Shown here in pieces: positions 8,543-17,286 of a stretch of DNA of 32,203 nucleotides. Position numbers and translations under genes: made by a program. How positions within the stretch are numbered: the first letter of the stretch is position 1; every line of letters starts with the position of its first letter. Source of the stretch: Methylomonas koyamae (GTDB lineage Bacteria; Pseudomonadota; Gammaproteobacteria; Methylococcales; Methylomonadaceae); NCBI RefSeq assembly GCF_001644025.1, contig NZ_LUUK01000181.1:1-32203 (forward strand). The letters run 5' to 3'. Under the pieces are notes generated by a model, which was not told where the DNA came from, searched no databases, and was given only the letters and a program-made list of their open reading frames with translations.

Positions 8543-9650
8543 CCTTTGCCGGCTTTGCTTGTTGTGCTTCTGTCTGCAAGTGGCCGGCGGCTTGGCGGGC
8601 CGGCCTAGCTTTTCCCATCCGATTGCGCAAGGTTCGGCAACCTTGCGTATCGGCACCGAGCAAATCTTATTGGAGATGACGGTGCCGCTGGAGCAAATCG
8701 TCATCGCCAACCGAAGCGCGCCGGCCGATAGCGGCATCGACGCTCAAGCACTGGATCGACATGGCGACTATCTGCTGGCCCACCTGCACCTTACCGCCGA
8801 TTCCGTACCGTTGACCGGGAAAGCCGTGTCGGCACCCGCCGCGGTCAACCAGGCGTTGGTCTATCGGCTAGCCTATCCGCTGCCCGCCGAAAAGCCCGGC
8901 GTCGTGGCGATCGGCCAAAACCTGCTGCGGGAAATCGAGTTTGCGCCGGGCAATCCGTGGGAAGTCAGCTACCGCTTGAGCGTTTATCGAGACGGGCACT
9001 TGATTAATCAAGCGTTGCTGGCTTACCAAGAAATACTGAGACTATCGTTGGACGCGGCCGGCTTCGACAGTAGCTTGGGCTGGGATTACACGGTTCAGGG
9101 CTGGCTGCACATCCTGCACGGCTACGACCACTTGCTGTTCGTCGCCGGCCTGGTGCTGGCAGTCGGTTCGCTGCGCGAATTGGCGATCATCGTGTTGCTG
9201 TTCACCCTGGCCCACGGATTGACGATGACGCTGGCGGTACTGGATTGGTGGCGGGTATCGCCGCGATTGGTCGAGCCTATGATTGCGTTCAGCATCGTCG
9301 CGGTGTCGATGCAAAACATCGTCTGGCCCCGTCTCAGCCACGGCAAACCCAGGCAAGCGATTGCATTCGGCTTCGGCTTGTTTCACGGTTTGGGATTTGC
9401 CGGCGGCTTGTTGGACAGCATCGCCGCGCTATCGGCCGAGCAAGTGGCCTGGGCCGTCGCCGCGTTCAGCCTGGGCGTGGAGCTGGGCCATTTGAGTGTC
9501 GTGATACCTTTATATTACGGGCTGGCTTTGGTTGGTAGTCGCGGCGTGGCGGTACCGGCACCCAGCACTTCACAACGACTCGGTTCGCTGCTGGTCGGTA
9601 TCGCGGGCTTGCTGTATTGCTATTACTCGGTCAGCGCCGCTTTGGCCTGA
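8529..9650 (+). CDS. HupE/UreJ-type membrane protein
   Basis: This 373-residue protein has a signal-like N-terminus (residues 1-24), a soluble domain to about residue 185 and then six or so membrane helices. The membrane part holds the family motifs: H194 in HILHGYDHLLF, FTLAHGLTMTLA, FGLFHGLGFAGG and FSLGVELGHL. HupE/UreJ proteins are linked to nickel or cobalt import for hydrogenase and urease. This longer variant, with an extracytoplasmic domain in front, is common outside those contexts and its substrate is unknown. No hydrogenase or urease gene is in the window. The conserved histidines within helices suggest metal handling. It is the last gene of the DUF4331-TPR-HupE set, overlapping the TPR gene. 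Confidence 0.87.
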   Translation: MRIASLCRLCLLCFCLQVAGGLAGRPSFSHPIAQGSATLRIGTEQILLEMTVPLEQIVIANRSAPADSGIDAQALDRHGDYLLAHLHLTADSVPLTGKAVSAPAAVNQALVYRLAYPLPAEKPGVVAIGQNLLREIEFAPGNPWEVSYRLSVYRDGHLINQALLAYQEILRLSLDAAGFDSSLGWDYTVQGWLHILHGYDHLLFVAGLVLAVGSLRELAIIVLLFTLAHGLTMTLAVLDWWRVSPRLVEPMIAFSIVAVSMQNIVWPRLSHGKPRQAIAFGFGLFHGLGFAGGLLDSIAALSAEQVAWAVAAFSLGVELGHLSVVIPLYYGLALVGSRGVAVPAPSTSQRLGSLLVGIAGLLYCYYSVSAALA

Positions 9651-9730
9651 CTAGCTTGGTTCGCGGGGACCAACAAGACTTGCAACAGCCGGGCATTGCC
9701 ATTCCGCGCCAAGCATGCCAAATTGGCGGC

Positions 9731-11848
9731 ATGCTTAAATCACTATCCGTTCCACTGGAACCCACCCAACAACCGGTCACCAAGTTGACCGGCATCGGCG
9801 CACAATCGGCCGCGCGCCTGGAAAAGCTTGGCATTCGCACGCTTCAGGATTTGCTATTCCATCTGCCCTTGCGCTATCAGGACCGCAGCCGGATCACGCC
9901 GATCGGCGAATTATCGCCCGGCACGTCGGCGTTAGTCTGCGGCACGGTGGAGTTTATAGACGCCATCCAACGCGGCCGGCCCAGCCTGATTTGCCGGATC
10001 GGCGATGCCAGCGGCAGCTTATCGTTGCGGTTTTTTCATTTCTCGGTGCAACAAAGCCAACAGCTCAAGCCAGGTACCCTGATCGGTTGTTACGGCGAAT
10101 TGCGTTACGGCTACTCCGGTTTGGAAATGGTGCATCCGGAATACCGGATCGTCCAGTCCCCGGAGCAACTTTGCGAACCGACGCTGACGCCGGTCTATCC
10201 GTTGACCGAAGGCGTGCCGCAAACCACGCTACGCAAGGCGGTCAAACAAGCGCTGACTTTATGTTTAAGCGAAGGCGGCGGTATCCGCGACTGGCTGCCA
10301 GCCGCCGTGTTGAGCCGTAATGGTTTTCCGCCGTTAGCCGAGGCCTTGCAAACCCTACACAATCCGCCGCCGCACTTAAACATTGCCGAGCTCAGCGACG
10401 GCCAGTCCCCTGCCCTAAGGCGATTGGCGTTCGAAGAATTTCTGGCTCATCACCTAGCGCTCCTACAAGGCAAACAAAGCTTTAAACGCTGGCGAGCGCC
10501 GGAATTTCATTTCGAAAACGCAGCCAAGCAAGCCTTTATCGAACGGCTGCCGTTTCGGCTGACCGGCGCCCAGCAACGGGTTAGCGCGGAAATTCAGGCC
10601 GACTGCGAGCAGGCCCAACCGATGCTGCGGCTGGTACAAGGCGACGTCGGCTCGGGCAAGACCGTGGTCGCCGCGCTGGCGGCCTTGATGGCGCTGCACA
10701 GCGGCTATCAGGTCGCGGTGATGGCGCCGACCGAGTTGCTGGCAGAGCAGCATTTCCGCAATTTCTCGACCTGGTTTGCCGACACCGGCTATCCAGTGCA
10801 TTTCTTGACCGGCCAGCTCAAGGGCAAGGCCAGACAAGCCACGCTGCAAGCGCTGGCCGACGGCGGCGCCGGCATCGCGGTCGGCACCCACGCGCTGTTT
10901 CAGGACCAGGTGCAATTTCACAAACTGGGACTGATCGTCATCGACGAACAGCACCGTTTCGGCGTGCATCAGCGCTTGGCCCTACGGGAAAAAGGCAGCA
11001 ACACCGACATGCGGCCTCACCAATTAGTGATGACCGCGACGCCGATTCCGCGCACGTTGGCGATGCTGCAATACTCCGATCTGGATATTTCGATCATCGA
11101 CGAGCTGCCACCCGGCCGCCGGCCGGTGACGACTAGCGTCCTACCCGCCGAGCGGCGCGAGCAAATCATCGCCCGCATCGGTCACTGGGTCGTTCAGGGC
11201 CGCCAAGCCTATTGGGTGTGCACCTTGATCGAAGAATCCGAGCAAATGCAATGCGAAGCCGCCGAGAAAACCGCGGTGTTATTGACACAAGCGCTGCCGG
11301 CCGTACGCATCGCCTTGGTACACGGCCGCATGAAAACGGTGGACAAGGACGCCGCGATGCAGGCCTTCAAGCGTCACGAATGCGACTTGTTGGTGGCGAC
11401 CACGGTCATCGAAGTCGGCGTGGACGTTCCCAACGCCGGCTTGATGATCATCGAAAATGCCGAGCGCTTGGGTCTATCGCAATTGCATCAATTGCGCGGC
11501 CGAGTCGGCCGCGGCGACCAGGAAAGCTTCTGCGTCTTGATGTATCAAGCCCCGTTATCGCTACTCGGCAAACAACGCCTGGGTATCTTGAAGGAAAGCC
11601 ACGACGGTTTCGTGATTGCCGAAAAAGACCTGGAATTGCGCGGTCCCGGCGAAGTGATGGGCAGCCGTCAGACCGGCCAGATCCAGTTTAAAATCGCCGA
11701 TCTGGGCCGCGACCGCCATTTGCTGGATTTGGTGGCGCCCACGGCCGCGGAATTGCAAAAGCTGGCGCCGGAAGCGATCGCGCCGCTGCTCGAACGCTGG
11801 ATAGGTCGCAACGAAACCGGCGAAATCGGTTTGATGCACGCGCCGTGA
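9731..11848 (+). CDS. recG: ATP-dependent DNA helicase RecG
   Basis: This 705-residue protein matches the RecG length (about 690-700 in enterobacteria). It remodels stalled replication forks and branch-migrates Holliday junctions. The N-terminal wedge/OB domain (LTGIGAQSAARLEKLGIRTLQDLLFHLPLRYQDRS) is followed by the helicase core: Walker A GDVGSGKT at 304-311, the DEQH box at 405-408 (RecG has this variant), TATPIPRT and GRVGRGDQ in motif VI. The start at 9731 gives MLKSLSVPLEP; an upstream in-frame start at 9617 would overlap the HupE gene and adds 38 residues that do not look like protein. It stands 80 bases behind the HupE-type gene and may be partly read from it, but is probably a separate housekeeping gene. 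Confidence 0.97.
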   Translation: MLKSLSVPLEPTQQPVTKLTGIGAQSAARLEKLGIRTLQDLLFHLPLRYQDRSRITPIGELSPGTSALVCGTVEFIDAIQRGRPSLICRIGDASGSLSLRFFHFSVQQSQQLKPGTLIGCYGELRYGYSGLEMVHPEYRIVQSPEQLCEPTLTPVYPLTEGVPQTTLRKAVKQALTLCLSEGGGIRDWLPAAVLSRNGFPPLAEALQTLHNPPPHLNIAELSDGQSPALRRLAFEEFLAHHLALLQGKQSFKRWRAPEFHFENAAKQAFIERLPFRLTGAQQRVSAEIQADCEQAQPMLRLVQGDVGSGKTVVAALAALMALHSGYQVAVMAPTELLAEQHFRNFSTWFADTGYPVHFLTGQLKGKARQATLQALADGGAGIAVGTHALFQDQVQFHKLGLIVIDEQHRFGVHQRLALREKGSNTDMRPHQLVMTATPIPRTLAMLQYSDLDISIIDELPPGRRPVTTSVLPAERREQIIARIGHWVVQGRQAYWVCTLIEESEQMQCEAAEKTAVLLTQALPAVRIALVHGRMKTVDKDAAMQAFKRHECDLLVATTVIEVGVDVPNAGLMIIENAERLGLSQLHQLRGRVGRGDQESFCVLMYQAPLSLLGKQRLGILKESHDGFVIAEKDLELRGPGEVMGSRQTGQIQFKIADLGRDRHLLDLVAPTAAELQKLAPEAIAPLLERWIGRNETGEIGLMHAP

Positions 11849-11863
11849 CGGATGCGTCCGTCG

Positions 11864-11903
11864 GCCTGTGCGTGGACCAAGATGGACACAGGCTTGGGTT
11901 TTT
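11864..11903 (+). terminator. Terminator after recG
   Basis: GCCTGTG (11864-11870) pairs with CACAGGC (11887-11893), followed by TTGGGTTTTT. A second perfect hairpin, GACGGA-TGCG-TCCGTC, overlaps the recG stop codon at 11847-11862. Together they probably end recG transcription ahead of the convergent glycan block. Confidence 0.5.
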
Positions 11904-11943
11904 AACAGCGCCGAGTTCTACGAAAACCTCGCCAAGTCCGGTG

Positions 11944-13518
11944 TTAGCCTTCGCACCAGAGATTGTTCAAATCGACCCGGTAAAGTGTTGCGGGCTGTGG
12001 TGTCTGCAAACTCTGCAATTTATTCTTCAGGCTTGCCGGCAAGAATGTCGCCGAATTTAAAACGAGCGTGAGTAAAGCTTGACTATTTCCGCTATCCGCC
12101 GGGCTTAAAAGCGTTCCGTCCCGCCAACAGTTGGGGGCTTTGTCCAGTTTAATATCCCTGGGACTCCATCCCAAGGTTTCGCGATCAATAACTGCGTAGG
12201 CTTCCTCGGAATTCGAGGATGTGAGTTCGGCGGTAATATCGGCGAAATCGTTTATTCGCAGTCGATCACAGGTGTCGCCGCCCAACAATGCGTAGACGCA
12301 GGCGATGTTCCGATTATTGACCGAACCTAAAACAAGCCTTTGGGGATGTTGTTCCGCGAACGCCACCAGCGCTCGACTATTCGCGGTAAACACTTGGTAA
12401 GCCTGCTGTTCCAAAAACGACAAACCGATGCCCCCGGCCAATGCTAAAAAAACCAAGAAATGGCCCAGTTTGCGTGGCAAACGCTGAATCGCGATACCGG
12501 CGAAAACCGCGATCGGCGCTAGAAACAAAGTTAAATAATTGGATTGTTTCATTGCAAACTTTAGCGGTGCCAACGACACCGGAAAAAACGAGAGCACCAA
12601 TAACAAGGAAACTAGCCAATAAGCGGCATACGCAACGGCGCTAACGGACCGTTCGGAAAATATTGTTTTGATAGTCGCGCAGATACCGTACAACGCCAAT
12701 ACCGGTATTAACCAGGTATGTTTAATATCGAAAAACAAATAATAAAAATAGTACCAGGGACTATCTTCGCCTTGGTTTCCGCCAATAAAGCTACGATTAA
12801 GCTGACCGATGACGGTTTTAAAAGCGTGCAGCGGATCGCCCGCAATCATTGTCATCAGCGCAAAGTGAGCCAACAGCATCACCAGTCCGCCAAAAACCAA
12901 ATAAATCCAGCCAAACTTCCAACAACGAAAAATCAGCGGGTATAAAAGAAATGCACTAAAAGTTAATACCGCCAACTCCTTGACCCAAAATACACAACCT
13001 AACGCGATACCGGTCAGAAAATAAGCCAATTTATTCCCGGTTGTTTCGGCCTTAAAAAACGCAATGAAGCTAGAGGTCAAAAACATCGACACCACGGGAT
13101 CGGCATGTAGCCGTGTAGAAACGGCCACATGCAAGGGCATCAACGCCAGAAAAAGTGCCGAATAAATCGCCGTTTTGTGGTTGATCCCGTTCCAAACAAA
13201 TCGAAATACCAAAGCTATCTCAATTAACGAACATAGCAGAGGCCATAAATTGGCTGTAAAAAGATTCACTCCAAACAGATAGAGAATGAAACCGGACGGA
13301 ATATTGTAACCGTAGCGTAATGCGCCGTTGTAATTCGCGCTAGCCCATTCGCCGTAGGTAACATCAAGCGAGCGGCGGAGATAAACCAGATCGTCGGAAC
13401 CGAAAGGCCCGTTAAAAAACACCAACCTTGTCGTCAACGCAATCGACAGGATAATAAACAGGTATAGAGAAAAGCGGTATCGCCGGTCCAAATAAGCGAT
13501 GGGAAAGTTTGCAATCAT
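11944..13518 (-). CDS. GT-C family integral membrane glycosyltransferase
   Basis: This 524-residue protein has about ten membrane helices. After the first helix comes the acidic loop FGSDDLVYLRRSLD (residues 36-49), as in ArnT/PMT-type GT-C glycosyltransferases (GT39-like), which take sugar from a polyprenyl-phosphate donor on the outer face of the inner membrane. A second motif, RLHADPVVS, fits the next conserved periplasmic loop. The ATG at 13518 is 2 bases past the stop of the previous gene (TGA 13521-13523); a TTG at 13524 is an in-frame alternative. The gene before it fuses GtrA and GtrB, so this protein fits the third (GtrC-like) step. AT-richer than its surroundings. The acceptor glycan cannot be told. 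Confidence 0.85.
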   Translation of the reverse strand: MIANFPIAYLDRRYRFSLYLFIILSIALTTRLVFFNGPFGSDDLVYLRRSLDVTYGEWASANYNGALRYGYNIPSGFILYLFGVNLFTANLWPLLCSLIEIALVFRFVWNGINHKTAIYSALFLALMPLHVAVSTRLHADPVVSMFLTSSFIAFFKAETTGNKLAYFLTGIALGCVFWVKELAVLTFSAFLLYPLIFRCWKFGWIYLVFGGLVMLLAHFALMTMIAGDPLHAFKTVIGQLNRSFIGGNQGEDSPWYYFYYLFFDIKHTWLIPVLALYGICATIKTIFSERSVSAVAYAAYWLVSLLLVLSFFPVSLAPLKFAMKQSNYLTLFLAPIAVFAGIAIQRLPRKLGHFLVFLALAGGIGLSFLEQQAYQVFTANSRALVAFAEQHPQRLVLGSVNNRNIACVYALLGGDTCDRLRINDFADITAELTSSNSEEAYAVIDRETLGWSPRDIKLDKAPNCWRDGTLLSPADSGNSQALLTLVLNSATFLPASLKNKLQSLQTPQPATLYRVDLNNLWCEG

Positions 13519-13520
13519 TA

Positions 13521-14978
13521 TCAACGAATCTCTTCGATAAAGAATCTTGGCCGTTGCTTGGTTTCCATGTAAACCTTGGATAAATATTCACCTAAGATGC
13601 CTATGCTCAACAACTGTATTCCACCGATAAAATAAATGGGCAAAACAGTAGAGGCCCAACCTGGAATTGTCGCTTCCAGAGCGAATTTAGCCACAAAAAT
13701 CCAAACGACCATCGCTAAACTCGCCAAACTGACGCCAAGACCAATCCAAGTAATCATCCGCAACGGCACCACGCTGAACGAAGTGACGCCGTCGGCCGCC
13801 AGTGCCAACATTTTACTTAGCGGATACTTGGACTCGCCGGCAAACCGTTCGCCGCGTTCGTAATAGACTGTCGCGGTGTTAAACCCGAGCTGTGGAATGA
13901 TGCCTCGCAAAAACAAGTTAACTTCGTTGAAGTCTTTTAAGCAATCGATCACTCGTTTGCTCATTAATCGATAATCGGCATGGTTATAAATAATATCGAC
14001 ACCCATCGTTTTCAACAACTTGTAATAAAGTTGCGCGGTCACTCGCTTAAAGAAACTATCGGTCTCTCGCGAGGATCGGACGCCATACACGATTTCGCAA
14101 CCTTCGTTAAATTTATAAATCATTTCTTTAATAACCTGAATATCGTCCTGCAGGTCCGCATCGATCGATACAATTGCTTCGCCATCCGCATTAAAAAGTC
14201 CGGCAATTAATGCATTCTGATGACCGCGATTTCTAGACAACTTAATCCCTCGAATACAAGCATGCTGTTGATTAAATTTCGAAATCAGTTCCCAGGTTTT
14301 ATCTTTGCTACCGTCATCAACGTAATAGATAAAGCTATCCTGCGACACCAAGCCAAGCTCTTGCATCTCCTTCATTAACTCAAGCAACCGGCTATTCGTT
14401 TCGGGTAATACTTCTTCTTCGTTGTAACAAGGCACCACTACCGATAATTTAGTATTCTTAAAAGATAGTTTAGGCTTAACGATATTTTCTATCGTTGACG
14501 TCTCGGGTTGAACCGCGCGTTTCCTAAAAATGACTATTTTTTGAATAAAGTAAGAAAGCACCGTCATTGGTGGCACCGCGATAGCGCCCGCTTGGTAGGC
14601 ATCGAAGCCTTGGTTAATAAAAAACTCGATCAGACGAATGTTAAAAATATAAAGCAAGGCCCAACAAAATGCGAAACGGAAAAATAACTTGCCATTCGTA
14701 TTCCGAAATACGAAACGCCCCTGAGTAATAAAGCTGAAGATAATACCAAGAATCAAAGCCGCCAAATTGGCTAACTTATAGTTTAATCCAAAGAATAATA
14801 GTAGAGCATAAACGGAGTAGCTGAACCCGGTATTGATCGTACCAACAACTAAGAAACGAAAAAACTGTGCATTAAATAGCTTGAATGAGCGGCCAGCACC
14901 GGAACTCCTTTTATTCAGATCCGCTTGAGTTGAATTTTCAAGCTGACGAGTCTGATTGTACTTTTTTCGCTTTGTCAT
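13521..14978 (-). CDS. GtrA-GtrB fusion: flippase plus dolichyl-phosphate-sugar synthase-like
   Basis: Two proteins that are usually separate are joined in 485 residues. Residues about 38-152 are a GtrA-type four-helix membrane domain (FFRFLVVGTINTGFSYSVYA, IIFSFITQGRFVFRNT). Residues about 177-400 are a GT2 glycosyltransferase of the GtrB/DPM1 type, with VVPCYNEE, DDGSKDKTWE at 221-230 and the metal-binding DAD at 273-275. A two-helix C-terminal region ends GGIQLLSIGILGEYLSKVYMETK, as in GtrB. GtrB makes the polyprenyl-phosphate sugar, GtrA is thought to flip it and a GtrC-like enzyme transfers it. The GT-C gene 2 bases downstream fits that last step. The start codon (ATG 14978) has a weak ribosome site. 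No frameshift or stop separates the halves. Confidence 0.9.
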   Translation of the reverse strand: MTKRKKYNQTRQLENSTQADLNKRSSGAGRSFKLFNAQFFRFLVVGTINTGFSYSVYALLLFFGLNYKLANLAALILGIIFSFITQGRFVFRNTNGKLFFRFAFCWALLYIFNIRLIEFFINQGFDAYQAGAIAVPPMTVLSYFIQKIVIFRKRAVQPETSTIENIVKPKLSFKNTKLSVVVPCYNEEEVLPETNSRLLELMKEMQELGLVSQDSFIYYVDDGSKDKTWELISKFNQQHACIRGIKLSRNRGHQNALIAGLFNADGEAIVSIDADLQDDIQVIKEMIYKFNEGCEIVYGVRSSRETDSFFKRVTAQLYYKLLKTMGVDIIYNHADYRLMSKRVIDCLKDFNEVNLFLRGIIPQLGFNTATVYYERGERFAGESKYPLSKMLALAADGVTSFSVVPLRMITWIGLGVSLASLAMVVWIFVAKFALEATIPGWASTVLPIYFIGGIQLLSIGILGEYLSKVYMETKQRPRFFIEEIR

Positions 14979-15093
14979 AGCTCAACGCTGAAATTTTTAG
15001 AATGAATTTAATTTTATTATTTGCAGCTCTGATTAAGCTGAAAATTGTATTAGGCCAGCCGACAAACCCACATCCTATAACACGGATAAGATT

Positions 15094-15900
15094 TTATGAT
15101 TGCTGTTCACAAGCGCTTGCTAATCCTTTGTTGATTTTCCAATTCAGCAAGAAAATAAGATACCTGATGGGATACATCCACACCGGGCTGAAGATTTTGA
15201 AAATTCCGCGAACATGCCGACACTGGACGGATTGTGCTTCGTCTAGCGACGCCCGGCGGTTGGCTATCGTTAACGACCCGGCATGCCAACAAAACGCCGC
15301 CAAGACCTGTTCTGTTTTAACGAACGCACCTACTCGCCGTAATTTCAGCAGCAGGTCCAAGTCCATCGTGTACTTTAATGTTTCATCCAATCCGCCAACC
15401 TCGGTTAACGCGCTACGCCGAAACAGGCAGGCTTCTTGCTTAATCAAACCAGGAACAAACTGCAATAAAAACGGCGCCGCGAACGGCGGACGACGGGTAA
15501 AAAGCAAACTCCCGCTGCTATCAACATAATCGCAAGCGCCATAAGCAACGACGGCGGAAGCATCGCTGCCCAGCAAAGCGCTCGCGGAGGCCAGCGCCCC
15601 AGGACGCAGCATATCGTCGTCGCCCAGCCAGCCCGCATAGCGATGCACCGGCAACGCTTCCGAGAATCCGGCGTTCACCGCCGCTGAAATTTTTCCTGGA
15701 TGCACCAGGACTCTTGCACCAAAAGTAGTTGCAATCTCTGAAAGCTCCGGTGTTTGAGCGGTAGATACCAACACGGTATCCACTAAAACACCTGCCTGGT
15801 CTTTAATAGACGACAGCGTTCTTCGCAGCGTGTCAAGCCGCTCGCCTAAGGTTGGTATCACAATCAAAATACGGGGTAACTCGATATTTTCAGATGTCAC
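15094..15900 (-). CDS. GT2-family glycosyltransferase
   Basis: This 268-residue protein is a GT-A fold glycosyltransferase of family 2. It opens with ILIVIPTLGERLDTLRRTL and has a nucleotide-sugar/metal site GWLGDDDMLRPG, with the aspartates at 94-96. The later segment GGLDETLKYTMDLDLLLKL is the usual acceptor-side helix with a conserved aspartate. It starts with GTG at 15900, preceded by AGGAAA at a good distance. It lies downstream of a methyltransferase gene (84-base gap) and 115 bases ahead of the GtrA-GtrB fusion. The sugar it transfers is unknown. A role in an outer-surface polysaccharide or protein glycan is inferred from the neighbours. Confidence 0.88.
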   Translation of the reverse strand: MTSENIELPRILIVIPTLGERLDTLRRTLSSIKDQAGVLVDTVLVSTAQTPELSEIATTFGARVLVHPGKISAAVNAGFSEALPVHRYAGWLGDDDMLRPGALASASALLGSDASAVVAYGACDYVDSSGSLLFTRRPPFAAPFLLQFVPGLIKQEACLFRRSALTEVGGLDETLKYTMDLDLLLKLRRVGAFVKTEQVLAAFCWHAGSLTIANRRASLDEAQSVQCRHVRGIFKIFSPVWMYPIRYLIFLLNWKINKGLASACEQQS

Positions 15901-15984
15901 TAACTGATTTCCTACAATGGGTATTTTTACTAAAGCCTTATTATTTTTTCGACTGAATTAAACAGCATTCGAATCTTGAGAGCC

Positions 15985-16722
15985 TCAGATATCGCGACGC
16001 GTCGCTAAAAGCTCAATCGAACGATAACGCGGAATTGGCAACGCAAGTTTCTCTATCCACGCATACGCCGGGTTTAGGAAAATTCTCTGAACCTCTTTAA
16101 TCGGTCTCCAGGCATGCAAAAGCCTGACGACAGGATGAGCAATCGGAAAAATCAAACGGGTAAGGCATTGATCATTTACGGTAAAACCACTGGCTTCTAA
16201 TAATTTAACCACCGAATCCACCGAAGGATATTCTCGAAGATGCGTGGAATCGAGTACGCGCCGCCCGTCCGGCGCCTTGCGAAAATACCATGCGCCGGAT
16301 TTTCTAATGACGGTACTGAGATACAACCAACCGCCCCGACGGGTGATTCTCGCCAATTCGGCCAGATATTCGAGTTCGTCCGGTACGTGCTCCAAAACCA
16401 TGGTACTGATCGTAAGATCGACACTTTCGTCGGCCAATCCCGGAATATGGTGTCCTTCGGCCACAATGCCAGGATAGCCGGTTAATTCGCTGAATCGTCG
16501 AACGCGAATAGGCGACATATCGACGCCGATTACTCGGCTATTGACAGCGATATGACTATTCTCGGACAACGACCAAACCAAATGCCCATCGCCGCAACCC
16601 ACATCCACCACGGTGGGATTTGATTGAATTAAACTCAGCGCTTTTACCAATAACGGCGGAACGTGGCGACTAAAAAAATGTATCGATTTTTGGGAATACT
16701 CTTCGAAATCCGATTGACTCAT
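15985..16722 (-). CDS. Class I SAM-dependent methyltransferase
   Basis: This 245-residue protein carries the Rossmann-type SAM-binding motif VVDVGCGDGHL (residues 38-48), an acidic motif II in VIGVDMSPI and the post-core LTISTMVLEHVPD typical of the Methyltransf_11 group. The start MSQSDFEEYSQ at 16722 is preferred because protein-like sequence begins there; the 30 residues of the longer frame look non-coding. It is the first gene of the leftward glycan block, so it probably methylates a sugar or a lipid-linked intermediate. That role is inferred from position. Like its neighbours it is AT-richer than the surrounding genome. Confidence 0.87.
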   Translation of the reverse strand: MSQSDFEEYSQKSIHFFSRHVPPLLVKALSLIQSNPTVVDVGCGDGHLVWSLSENSHIAVNSRVIGVDMSPIRVRRFSELTGYPGIVAEGHHIPGLADESVDLTISTMVLEHVPDELEYLAELARITRRGGWLYLSTVIRKSGAWYFRKAPDGRRVLDSTHLREYPSVDSVVKLLEASGFTVNDQCLTRLIFPIAHPVVRLLHAWRPIKEVQRIFLNPAYAWIEKLALPIPRYRSIELLATRRDI

Positions 16723-17286
16723 AAAACGCTCAGTTACTCTATAGTGCCTGGAAGCTAAGTTCAAACATCGACAGAGCCCTGCCGAAATTCGAATATGAAT
16801 TCGAATATGCAATTGAATATTTTTAATTTAAAAATATCTGGCTTAATTTTAAATAAAAATACCCATTCCATCTAAAGCGGCCCGCCAGCTGATTTCAACA
16901 CCTCGGATAAGCTAGCTTTCCCGCTTAGACTTTTCAGTTCCGGTTGAAATATAGCCTATTGCAGAAGTTTTCTATAGACAATTTTAGGAGATGCCGTCTC
17001 TGTTACGGCCTTGGATAATTTGAAACTGTAAGCGTGCCGTCTTGATTTGGCGGAACATCCCTACGCCCGGCGACCGGTAAGCGCCGTTCTGGTTCTCGGC
17101 AGCCAAGCGGTGAGCGCTGGGGCGGGAAACTTGAGAGAAGCGAAGCCGAAGCCATGACTTCGTTTCGGCCAACGCGCGCCCTCAACAAAAACCTGTCCGG
17201 CGCGCTATCGAGGCTCGGCAGGTAGCCAACCGGTCAGGACCATCAACACCGTGTTTCCTTCGGCGCCGACCGCTGGCAATATCCTT
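16723..17286. other. Intergenic region, nothing identified
   Basis: The first 150 bases are AT-rich and probably contain the promoter of the glycan block, but no clear -35/-10 pair is visible. The right half is GC-rich. It contains only a short imperfect hairpin near 17140-17170 (GCCGAA/TTCGGC) and no supported open reading frame. The composition step at about 16.9 kb marks the edge of the AT-rich block. Confidence 0.45.

Noticed and set aside
15002-15529. 175-residue plus-strand frame over the GT2 gene
   Set aside because: Antisense shadow; the minus-strand frame carries the glycosyltransferase motifs.
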